Origin: Methanobacteriota archaeon
Lineage (GTDB): Archaea; Thermoplasmatota; Poseidoniia; Poseidoniales; Poseidoniaceae
Direction of reading: 5' to 3'
NCBI GenBank assembly: GCA_002726395.1
Contig: PBTA01000044.1
Span: 1-5,747, forward strand
Length of the DNA: 5,747 nt
Shown here: positions 1 through 5,461 of the stretch, in pieces
Layout of the letters: the number at the start of each line of letters is the position of its first letter
Position numbering within the stretch: position 1 is the stretch's first letter
The notes under the pieces: generated by a model
The model's input: only the letters and a program-made list of their open reading frames with translations
What the model was told of the DNA's origin: nothing
Databases searched by the model: none
Position numbers and translations under genes: made by a program

Positions 1-1
1 A

Positions 2-610
2 AGTCATGAAGTTGTTGAAGACAATTTCTCGGCGTTCTCATCCCCTGACCAATTACTCGGTAACATCGATGAAAATGGTGGCGCAATAGAATCACTAGTA
101 GCGACTGCTAGAAGGTCTTCACAATCAAGGAAGCCGCAGACATCTCAAGACAAAACTGGTATCGACTCAAAAACAACCTTGCTGAGAAGAAAAGCCCCAC
201 TAAAAAATTCTCGACTTATCAAGAAAAAGGGTCAAACTGGTGTACGAGAATCTTTGCGAAATAGATTAGTTCCATCCCAAATCAGAGAAGCGGTTAGTTC
301 AGTATCCAATCGCATTCTTAGTAGCATAGAGCAAGGATTACAAGGTAATTCTACGCTTAGAGAACGCTCCGATGAAGCAATGGAGCAAGAATTAGAGTCA
401 TTTAGCAACTTGGCTAAGGAAGGTTTGCTACCAGATGAAAAGGTAAGAGAACTTGAAGAAACTACTCGAAGAAGAAAGGCGATTATAGAGCAAAACCAAC
501 AAGAATTAGCCGAAAGTGATGGCCAATTTTCTTGGCAAGAATTGATTGATTCTGAAGAACACCATAGTTCAACTGCTGGCAAAGGCGGACTGCCAAGAAT
601 TGATTTGTAA
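2..610 (+). CDS. C-terminal part of an unrecognised charged protein (5' end outside window)
   Basis: The frame is open from the first bases of the window to a TAA at 608-610, giving 202 visible residues with no stop, so the true start lies to the left. I do not recognise a family. Visible residues 1-59 are polar and rich in Ser, Asp, Glu and Gln, as in a flexible linker. Residues about 60-90 are strongly basic, with RRK and KKK clusters, and could touch nucleic acid or membrane phosphates. Residues about 94-112 look like a short amphipathic helix. Residues about 120-172 are rich in Glu, Arg, Gln and Leu, as in a long helix or coiled coil. The tail is short and polar, ending in Arg-Ile-Asp-Leu. 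No signal peptide, membrane segment or Cys/His metal motif is visible. An internal TTG at 179 could be read as a start, but the open frame upstream of it makes a longer protein more likely. The gene is convergent with the kinase at 611 and their stop codons abut. That the frame is coding is fairly secure; the function is unknown. Confidence 0.72.
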   Translation, partial: SHEVVEDNFSAFSSPDQLLGNIDENGGAIESLVATARRSSQSRKPQTSQDKTGIDSKTTLLRRKAPLKNSRLIKKKGQTGVRESLRNRLVPSQIREAVSSVSNRILSSIEQGLQGNSTLRERSDEAMEQELESFSNLAKEGLLPDEKVRELEETTRRRKAIIEQNQQELAESDGQFSWQELIDSEEHHSSTAGKGGLPRIDL

Positions 611-1531
611 TCATCTAATTATTTCTCTGAAGTGTGCGAGCCTTTCATTAAATGCATCATTATTCAATGATAGTAAACCACTGGTACCAAAGGACTCCAA
701 GGTGAAACTAGCAGTTACTGTGGCTCTGACTAAAGCCTCTCTTAATTCAACTTTGCTTACTTCCCCCGAACCCGATGCCAGATATGCGGCAATGGTGCCA
801 GCAAAGGAATCACCGCAACCGGTAGGATCTACCACCAAATCTGTTGGATAAGCTGGCAAGGCAATCATTCCACCTTGGTGAAAAGCGATTACCCCATGCT
901 CACCTTTCTTAATTACTAAACTATTACAGCCCACCATGGAAATTAATTTATCAGCCGCTCTAACTAAGTTATCGTCATCTGCCAACATCTTTACTTCTCC
1001 ATCGTTAATAATTATCAAATCAACACTTTTCATGACCGAAAGCAGATCATCCCTTGCTATCTCAATCCACAAATTCATTGAATCAAGCATAGAAAGGCGC
1101 GTCCCCTGAGCTTGTTTCAATACCTGAGCCTGCAAGGCTGGAACAAGGTTTGCACAAAATAGAACTGTTGGCTCTGTTGATGATTCTGGGACTTTTGGAT
1201 TAAACTCGCCAAATACATTCAAGTGTGTGTCATGGGTTTCTGCAATACCCATATCCCCATGGTATGACCCTTCCCAGCGGAAGGTTTTGCCATCGGCAAT
1301 CTCAAGTCCAGTTAAGTCCAAACCTTGGTTCTCTAACATTTCGATATCAGATTCTAGAAAATCTTTGCCAACTACGCCAACCAAACCAATTTTTGGTAAA
1401 TTGAGATAATTTGCATGAAATCGGCTAGCTATCCCTGCATATACCGCTGATCCACCTAAGGCATCTTCGACCTTACCTGCGGGCGAACTTACGCTATCGT
1501 AGGCAATACTGCCAACCATCAATACGTCCAT
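611..1531 (-). CDS. PfkB/ribokinase-family carbohydrate or nucleoside-type kinase
   Basis: A complete 306-residue protein of normal length for the PfkB (ribokinase-like) family, which transfers phosphate from ATP to a hydroxymethyl group of a sugar, nucleoside or related small molecule in the cytoplasm. The N-terminal strand (LMVGSIAYDSV, residues 4-14) and the di-glycine substrate loop LGGSAVYAG (25-33) are typical. NDGE at 176-179 fits the NxxE motif that helps bind Mg and phosphate. DPTGCGDSFAG at 235-245 is the C-terminal PfkB signature forming the anion hole, with Asp241 the expected catalytic base. The start LGGSA plus VGVVGKDF (51-58) resembles the bacterial/archaeal ribokinase 'group C' proteins, whose substrates are largely unassigned; that placement is from memory. 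The ATG at 1529-1531 is preceded by GGGTGA four bases away. The gene lies 9 bp downstream of the biotin carboxylase, so co-transcription is likely. The substrate cannot be read from sequence. Family assignment is firm. Confidence 0.93.
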   Translation of the reverse strand: MDVLMVGSIAYDSVSSPAGKVEDALGGSAVYAGIASRFHANYLNLPKIGLVGVVGKDFLESDIEMLENQGLDLTGLEIADGKTFRWEGSYHGDMGIAETHDTHLNVFGEFNPKVPESSTEPTVLFCANLVPALQAQVLKQAQGTRLSMLDSMNLWIEIARDDLLSVMKSVDLIIINDGEVKMLADDDNLVRAADKLISMVGCNSLVIKKGEHGVIAFHQGGMIALPAYPTDLVVDPTGCGDSFAGTIAAYLASGSGEVSKVELREALVRATVTASFTLESFGTSGLLSLNNDAFNERLAHFREIIR

Positions 1532-1535
1532 AGTA

Positions 1536-1541
1536 TCACCC
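1536..1541 (-). promoter_or_regulatory. Ribosome-binding site of the PfkB-family kinase
   Basis: Read on the minus strand, GGGTGA ends four bases before the ATG and matches the GGTGA part of the sequence complementary to the 16S rRNA 3' end. Its first G is the last base of the TAG stop of the upstream biotin carboxylase. Translation restart or coupling between the two genes is therefore plausible, and the site supports the chosen kinase start. Confidence 0.6.
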
Positions 1542-2881
1542 TAACCGAGTAACTCCTGATGGTTATCGATATATTGTATTGTAATATCACCATTGATGAA
1601 ATCTTTCTCATCCATAATTCTTCGATGCAATGGTATCAAGTGTTGTACTCCAGTAATCTGTGTTTCATCTAGAGCTGTGCGCATCCTTCTAATTGCATCT
1701 TCTCTATCTCTGCCCCAAGTTAGTAACTTTGCTAGCAATGAATCGAAACATCCTGGCATCTCATAGCCCGGATGGGCATGAGTATCGCATCTAACACCAA
1801 ACCCAGAGGGGAAATGGCAATCCCACAATCTACCTGGGCTAGGCACGAACTCTTTGGGATCCTCAGCATTCAATCGACATTGAATAGCATGGCCTCGCCA
1901 TGTAATGTCCGCTTGCTTAAGTGGCAGATCTTCACCTTGTGCAACCCGTATACCGAGTTCGACCAAATTATACCCTGTTAGCAGTTCAGTAACGGTGTGT
2001 TCAACCTGAACCCTTGGATTGACTTCTAAAAAGTAAAAGTCCCCATTTGCGTCTCGTAAAAATTCGAATGTAGCCAAACCTTTGTAGCCGACAGATTCTG
2101 CCCCTCGACAAACTAAATCCCCAATTTCTGCTCGCTTATCGTCAGATAGCCATGGCCCTTCTTCGACCAATTTTTGATGACGCCTTTGGATTGAGCAAAA
2201 CCGTTCACCAAAATGTATTGCATTTTTGCCATCCCCAAGCACTTGAAATTCTACGTGTTGAGCGCCTTGAATATATTTTTCGACAAACACTCGTTCATCA
2301 CCAAAAGCTGATTTCGCTCGAGACATACACAATTTTAGTGCACTAACAAATTGTGATTCCTCTTCAACGATTTGCATACCAATTCCACCGCCTCCAGCGG
2401 CAGCTTTAATGATTACAGGATAACCTATTTCCTTTGCCAACGCGTCGGCAACTTTGGCATCTGAAATAGGTTCCGAAGAGCCTCTAGCAACCGGCAAACC
2501 TGCTGCTTCCATTGCGGCTCTGGCCTCGATTTTATCACCAAGCAGGGAAATAACTTCACTAGATGGGCCAATAAAAGTAATACCTTCCTCGGTCAATCGC
2601 TTGACAAAATGTGAATTCTCGGCTAGAAAGCCATAACCGGGATGAACTGCATCGCATTGTAATTCTTTAGCTGCTGTGATTACCGACTCAATGTCCAAAT
2701 AGGAATCTAGTGGATTTGCCCGATAATTTGGATAAGCCACATCAGACATCATCACGGGTAGTGATAAGCGGTCCTCTTTACCATGGATAATAGCAGCCTC
2801 AATACCCATGTCGCGCAGAGTTCGCAAAATTCTGAGGGCTATTTCTCCCCGATTCGCAATTAAGACCCGTTTGAATCCCAT
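1541..2881 (-). CDS. accC: Biotin carboxylase (AccC/PycA/PccA-type subunit)
   Basis: A complete 446-residue biotin carboxylase, close to the 449 residues of E. coli AccC. It uses ATP and bicarbonate to carboxylate biotin on a carrier protein, feeding an acetyl-CoA, propionyl-CoA or pyruvate carboxyltransferase. The N-terminal pre-ATP-grasp domain opens with VLIANRGEIALRILR (6-20) and contains HPGYGFLAEN (80-89). The ATP-grasp domain has Lys117, Lys159, the glycine loop GGGGIGM (163-169), Glu201-Lys202, His209, the block IQRRHQK (231-237) and Glu273 and Glu286 for metal. The catalytic segment NPRVQVEH (288-295) and Arg336 in CRLNAEDP are present. The C-terminal domain runs through PSPG (347-350) to the end. 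No biotinyl Met-Lys-Met domain is fused, so the carrier must be a separate protein. The loop around residues 41-56 departs from the usual ALHVRLADEA pattern. No clear Shine-Dalgarno precedes the ATG (minus-strand sequence ACCCCGGGTT), so leaderless or weakly led translation is possible. Which acyl-CoA or keto acid it serves cannot be told; the symbol denotes the subunit type. Confidence 0.95.
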   Translation of the reverse strand: MGFKRVLIANRGEIALRILRTLRDMGIEAAIIHGKEDRLSLPVMMSDVAYPNYRANPLDSYLDIESVITAAKELQCDAVHPGYGFLAENSHFVKRLTEEGITFIGPSSEVISLLGDKIEARAAMEAAGLPVARGSSEPISDAKVADALAKEIGYPVIIKAAAGGGGIGMQIVEEESQFVSALKLCMSRAKSAFGDERVFVEKYIQGAQHVEFQVLGDGKNAIHFGERFCSIQRRHQKLVEEGPWLSDDKRAEIGDLVCRGAESVGYKGLATFEFLRDANGDFYFLEVNPRVQVEHTVTELLTGYNLVELGIRVAQGEDLPLKQADITWRGHAIQCRLNAEDPKEFVPSPGRLWDCHFPSGFGVRCDTHAHPGYEMPGCFDSLLAKLLTWGRDREDAIRRMRTALDETQITGVQHLIPLHRRIMDEKDFINGDITIQYIDNHQELLG

Positions 2882-3061
2882 AACCCGGGGTAAACCAAGA
2901 CAATCTATGAGTGAAACGGTTGTTTACTAATACAAATCAGCTGTTTAACAAGTCCGTATTTCGGAGTTAATCGCCCAAAAAGGGTCAAAAAGAGGAATAA
3001 AAATCCGGAAAAGTTCATTTTTGGAGCATATCTTGATAACCTATTACTATGATGGAGCATT
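2882..3061. promoter_or_regulatory. Divergent intergenic region between biotin carboxylase and SLOG protein
   Basis: These 180 bases separate the divergent starts at 2881 and 3062 and must hold the promoters of both units. The middle and right parts are AT-rich, with a purine-rich stretch near 2977-3013. I could not pick a convincing -35/-10 pair or archaeal TATA box on either strand. An 8-base direct repeat, TGGAGCAT, occurs at 3022-3029 and 3053-3060. No supported ORF or structured RNA was seen; the minus-strand frame across it runs into the SLOG gene and looks like a shadow. Confidence 0.5.
3054..3057 (+). promoter_or_regulatory. Ribosome-binding site of the SLOG-fold protein
   Basis: GGAG sits four bases before the ATG at 3062. 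Two other ATGs just upstream (3049 and 3052) are out of frame with the gene, so the site supports 3062 as the start. It lies inside the second copy of the TGGAGCAT repeat. Confidence 0.5.
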
Positions 3062-3523
3062 ATGTCGAACGATGATAAAACGGGTGCCCAAATTGTCGCC
3101 GAATTTGGCGGTAAGGATTTGAATAGAGATGGCCGAGTAATCAATCTGGTAGTTTGTGGAAATTCTAAATTTTATGATTATTCATGGCTTGAAAACGAAC
3201 TTGATGAATGGGTTGAGAAGTATGCTTACCCTGATATGATCATCATTGGCGGGGCAAGTGGAGTAGATTACCTCGCTGAGCGTTGGGCCGATAACCAGAA
3301 TATCCCTCTAGCTGTGTACAATGAGGCTTGGCAAAGCCCTCGGCCAAACTCTGAGCAAGATAGCGGTAGACCAGAAGCCGTTGCGACTTTGGCTAAAGAA
3401 ATGTTAGAGCACGCAACTCACATGCTAGCATTCCCTGGGAAGGATTCTGTTTGGACAAAGCGGATGATAGAAATGGCCGACCAACATGGTGTACCGGTAA
3501 AACAGGTGCCTTTACCGCAATAA
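3062..3523 (+). CDS. DUF2493/YspA-like SLOG-fold protein
   Basis: A complete 153-residue protein. After a polar extension of about 26 residues, the strand RVINLVVCGNSKF (25-37) aligns with the start of the DUF2493/YspA family, where the usual motif is CGSR followed by an aromatic. The glycine loop GGASGVDYLAERWA (63-76) closely fits the family pattern GGAxGxDxLAxxWA, followed by a segment ending in Trp90 as expected. Then come AKEMLEHATHMLAFPGK (111-127) and HGVPVKQV (142-149), corresponding to the AFPGG and final strand of the fold. SLOG proteins are Rossmann-like and are thought to bind nucleotides or related ligands; the role of most DUF2493 members is unknown. Two family positions differ: CGSR is CGNS, and the Arg-Asn expected before the EML helix is absent. 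There is no signal peptide or membrane segment. It is divergent from the biotin carboxylase and convergent with the flavoprotein, with only 4 bp between stops. It ends in TAA directly followed by in-frame TAG. Family assignment is good; function is open. Confidence 0.85.
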   Translation: MSNDDKTGAQIVAEFGGKDLNRDGRVINLVVCGNSKFYDYSWLENELDEWVEKYAYPDMIIIGGASGVDYLAERWADNQNIPLAVYNEAWQSPRPNSEQDSGRPEAVATLAKEMLEHATHMLAFPGKDSVWTKRMIEMADQHGVPVKQVPLPQ

Positions 3524-3527
3524 TAGT

Positions 3528-5321
3528 TCAGTAAACATCTCGCAGATATCGCTTTTGTTCCTTCATCATCGTTTTTTCTATGAAGTGTGTGGCATCGGCT
3601 TCTGTCATACCGCCATGATCAATTGCAATATTGATTAAGGCTTTATGGACGTCCTTTGCCATGTATGTTTTGTCACCACAAATATAGAAATAAGCCCCAT
3701 TTTCAAACCATTCCCAAATTTCAGCACCATGTTCTTTCAATCTGTGCTGCACGTAAATTTTTTCTTCTTGGTCTCTAGACCATGCAGTGGTAAATCGATA
3801 CATATGGCCACCATCTAGCCAAGATTCTATGGTCTCTTTGTAATAAAACTCGGTTTTTGAGGATTGATCGCCGAAAATCAACCAGTTACGACCGTTTCCA
3901 CCATCAAACACCCTTTGCTCCATGAAGGCTCTAAAAGGTGCTATTCCAGTACCTGGACCGACCATGATGATATCAGTACTTTTGTCTTCTGGTAAAACGA
4001 AAGATTTTGTTGGTGACATGAATACACCTACTCTTTGTTGGCCTGTACCAATTTCATCGGCCATGAATTGGGTGCACAGCCCGCCTCGGTCTCTGCCGTG
4101 ATAACTGAATCGAACAATTCCGACTGTTAATTCAACCAAACCCGGATGGGCATCATGTGAAGAGGCAATTGAATACAATCTTGGCTTGACTCTGCTCGCT
4201 AACTCAAAGAATTCTTCTGGAGTATACTTTGCCGAAAATTCACTCATGATATCGACATAATCTCTTGTCCAAAGATAGTCTTCCATCGCTTTTTGATCCG
4301 ATATTAGGTGCTCTACTTTTTCCGCTGGGGAGTCTGATGGCGCACTAGGGGCTAATTCTGGAGGGAGTAATTCTTGTTCACTTGCCGACCAGTGCTGCCT
4401 TGACCTTGAGCGAGAAACCATCTTTACCGTTATTTTCATACCAGTAGAGACTACTTTTTCTGCTAAAGATTGGACGAATTTCTTGCTTGCTAAATGCACC
4501 TCAAAATCTTTTTTCAGTGCTTCATACAAGGTACGCTCTCCGTTGTGAGTGGTAACTATCTGGTCTCGATCCCATCCTTGAACCTGGAGCAACTCTTCAA
4601 TTAAATGAGGAGGATTTTCAGGAACTACCCCTAGAGCATCTCCTACTTTGTAATCAAGTCCTGAATCACCCAATTCAAACACTATGTGCCTAGTTTCTTT
4701 TCTCGAGCCTTCACCATTCAATACATAATTCTCTATTATGTTAGTATAGTAAGGGTTTTTTGCACTCCATGCAGACTTTGTTTCAGCCTTGCTAGACTTC
4801 ACTTCCGCCACAACTTCAACGGCTGGTGCTTCGACAACTTCTTCGGCTGAGTCAAGAGGAATTTGAAGTGCCGCCATTGCTGGAACTGCCTTGTCAACCC
4901 ATTGTTGCCATTCTGGTTCAAAATCAACATCGCATAGCTGAATTTCCGTAGTTCTATTAGCTCCAAGCTCGAGTAATTTATTGTCCCAGTCTATGCCTGC
5001 TTGGCAATATTCATCGTAAGAGGTATCGCCAATTGCACAGACTGAGAAGTTAAGCCCGTTCAATTGAGGGTTTGTATCACAAACAGCAGTCCACAAATCT
5101 TCAGCGTTATCAGGCATTTCGCCTTCTCCCCAAGTAGAAGTAATGATTAAAATTCTTTTATGGCTAGCGAAATTTGCTGCGCCAAATCCATCCATATCAT
5201 ACACCTTAGCATCTAGACCCGCCTTGTCTGCGAGTTTCTTGGTACTGTCCGCAAGTTCTTCGGCATTACCGGTCTGTGAACCAAAAAGAATTGCTAACGA
5301 ATTGTCATTATTGCTGGCCAT
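3528..5321 (-). CDS. cysJ: NADPH-dependent diflavin reductase, sulfite reductase flavoprotein (CysJ)-like
   Basis: From the ATG at 5321 this is 597 residues, about the length of E. coli CysJ (599). It would pass electrons from NADPH through FAD and FMN to a haem partner, in CysJ the sirohaem protein CysI that reduces sulfite to sulfide. An N-terminal flavodoxin domain has the FMN phosphate loop GSQTGNAEE (14-22), STWGEGEMPDNA (62-73) and GDTSYDEYCQAG (98-109). An Ala/Val/Glu-rich linker spans about 157-188. The FAD domain follows, with RLYSIASS (381-388) and GGLCTQF (413-419). The NADPH domain has GPGTGIAPFR (455-464), SRDQ with KIYVQ (515-525) for the 2'-phosphate, YICGD (546-550) and the terminal RDVY with Tyr597 stacking on FAD, as in CysJ rather than the Trp of P450 reductases. 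The connecting region about 303-345 is Ser/Pro-rich and seems longer than in E. coli CysJ. A TTG at 5339 would add six residues, but the ATG has GGTGA four bases upstream and is preferred. No cysI is in view, so the partner is inferred and the symbol is tentative. Confidence 0.92.
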   Translation of the reverse strand: MASNNDNSLAILFGSQTGNAEELADSTKKLADKAGLDAKVYDMDGFGAANFASHKRILIITSTWGEGEMPDNAEDLWTAVCDTNPQLNGLNFSVCAIGDTSYDEYCQAGIDWDNKLLELGANRTTEIQLCDVDFEPEWQQWVDKAVPAMAALQIPLDSAEEVVEAPAVEVVAEVKSSKAETKSAWSAKNPYYTNIIENYVLNGEGSRKETRHIVFELGDSGLDYKVGDALGVVPENPPHLIEELLQVQGWDRDQIVTTHNGERTLYEALKKDFEVHLASKKFVQSLAEKVVSTGMKITVKMVSRSRSRQHWSASEQELLPPELAPSAPSDSPAEKVEHLISDQKAMEDYLWTRDYVDIMSEFSAKYTPEEFFELASRVKPRLYSIASSHDAHPGLVELTVGIVRFSYHGRDRGGLCTQFMADEIGTGQQRVGVFMSPTKSFVLPEDKSTDIIMVGPGTGIAPFRAFMEQRVFDGGNGRNWLIFGDQSSKTEFYYKETIESWLDGGHMYRFTTAWSRDQEEKIYVQHRLKEHGAEIWEWFENGAYFYICGDKTYMAKDVHKALINIAIDHGGMTEADATHFIEKTMMKEQKRYLRDVY

Positions 5322-5325
5322 AAAC

Positions 5326-5330
5326 TCACC
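5326..5330 (-). promoter_or_regulatory. Ribosome-binding site deciding the diflavin reductase start
   Basis: On the minus strand GGTGA ends four bases before the ATG at 5321. This is the same motif and spacing as at the kinase. It favours this ATG over the in-frame TTG at 5339, whose upstream sequence shows no comparable site. Confidence 0.6.
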
Positions 5331-5351
5331 ACTGCCCAATCACGAGCAGTG
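5330..5351. repeat. Six-base perfect inverted repeat next to the reductase ribosome-binding site
   Basis: CACTGC at 5330-5335 and GCAGTG at 5346-5351 are perfect complements around a 10-base loop. In the reductase transcript this could form a small hairpin in the 5' leader whose last paired base is the first G of the GGTGA site. On DNA it could equally be a short operator half-site pair. Six base pairs can occur by chance, so the role is uncertain. Confidence 0.4.
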
Positions 5352-5451
5352 CTTCCTACCGGCGGGGGTAATTGAAGGTTCGGAAATGCCGTCAAGGTAA
5401 GACTGAAGAGGTATAGTTTTCAACCGATTAACACTAAACCTATTGCTTTCT

Positions 5452-5456
5452 AGGAG
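5452..5456 (+). promoter_or_regulatory. Ribosome-binding site of the metallo-beta-lactamase-fold gene
   Basis: AGGAG lies five bases before the ATG at 5462. It is the strongest Shine-Dalgarno match in the window and fixes the start of the gene running off the right edge. Confidence 0.65.
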
Positions 5457-5461
5457 CACGC

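Larger units (their letters stand above)
5322..5461. promoter_or_regulatory. Divergent intergenic region between the diflavin reductase and metallo-hydrolase
   Basis: These 140 bases lie between the divergent starts and should hold both promoters. The part near the reductase is GC-richer (around 5358-5367) and the part near the hydrolase is AT-rich (around 5411-5451). I could not fix a promoter element on either strand with confidence. The only clear structure is the inverted repeat at 5330-5351. An open minus-strand frame covers it but continues antisense through the hydrolase start and has no family resemblance. Confidence 0.5.

Noticed and set aside
546..851. Plus-strand open frame across the convergent junction
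   Set aside because: Most of it is antisense to the 3' part of the kinase, which carries the strong PfkB signature, and the rest overlaps the left-edge gene in another frame.
2975..3024. CCAAAAA (2975-2981) and TTTTTGG (3018-3024) as an inverted repeat
   Set aside because: The arms are low-complexity A/T runs 36 bases apart in an AT-rich spacer, which is easily chance.
2882..3061. A riboswitch, tRNA or small RNA in the longer spacer
   Set aside because: I saw no paired stems of useful length, no tRNA arms and no conserved riboswitch core.
2905..3144. Minus-strand open frame of 79 codons spanning the spacer and the SLOG gene start
   Set aside because: It overlaps the SLOG coding region antisense, has no clear ribosome-binding site and resembles no family.
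5322..5339. A start at the TTG at 5339 for the diflavin reductase, adding six residues
   Set aside because: The ATG at 5321 has GGTGA four bases upstream and begins just before the flavodoxin strand; the TTG has no comparable site and the extra residues match nothing expected.
5411..5451. Bacterial -35/-10 or archaeal TATA elements upstream of the metallo-hydrolase
   Set aside because: AT-rich hexamers are present, but none gives a good match with correct spacing.
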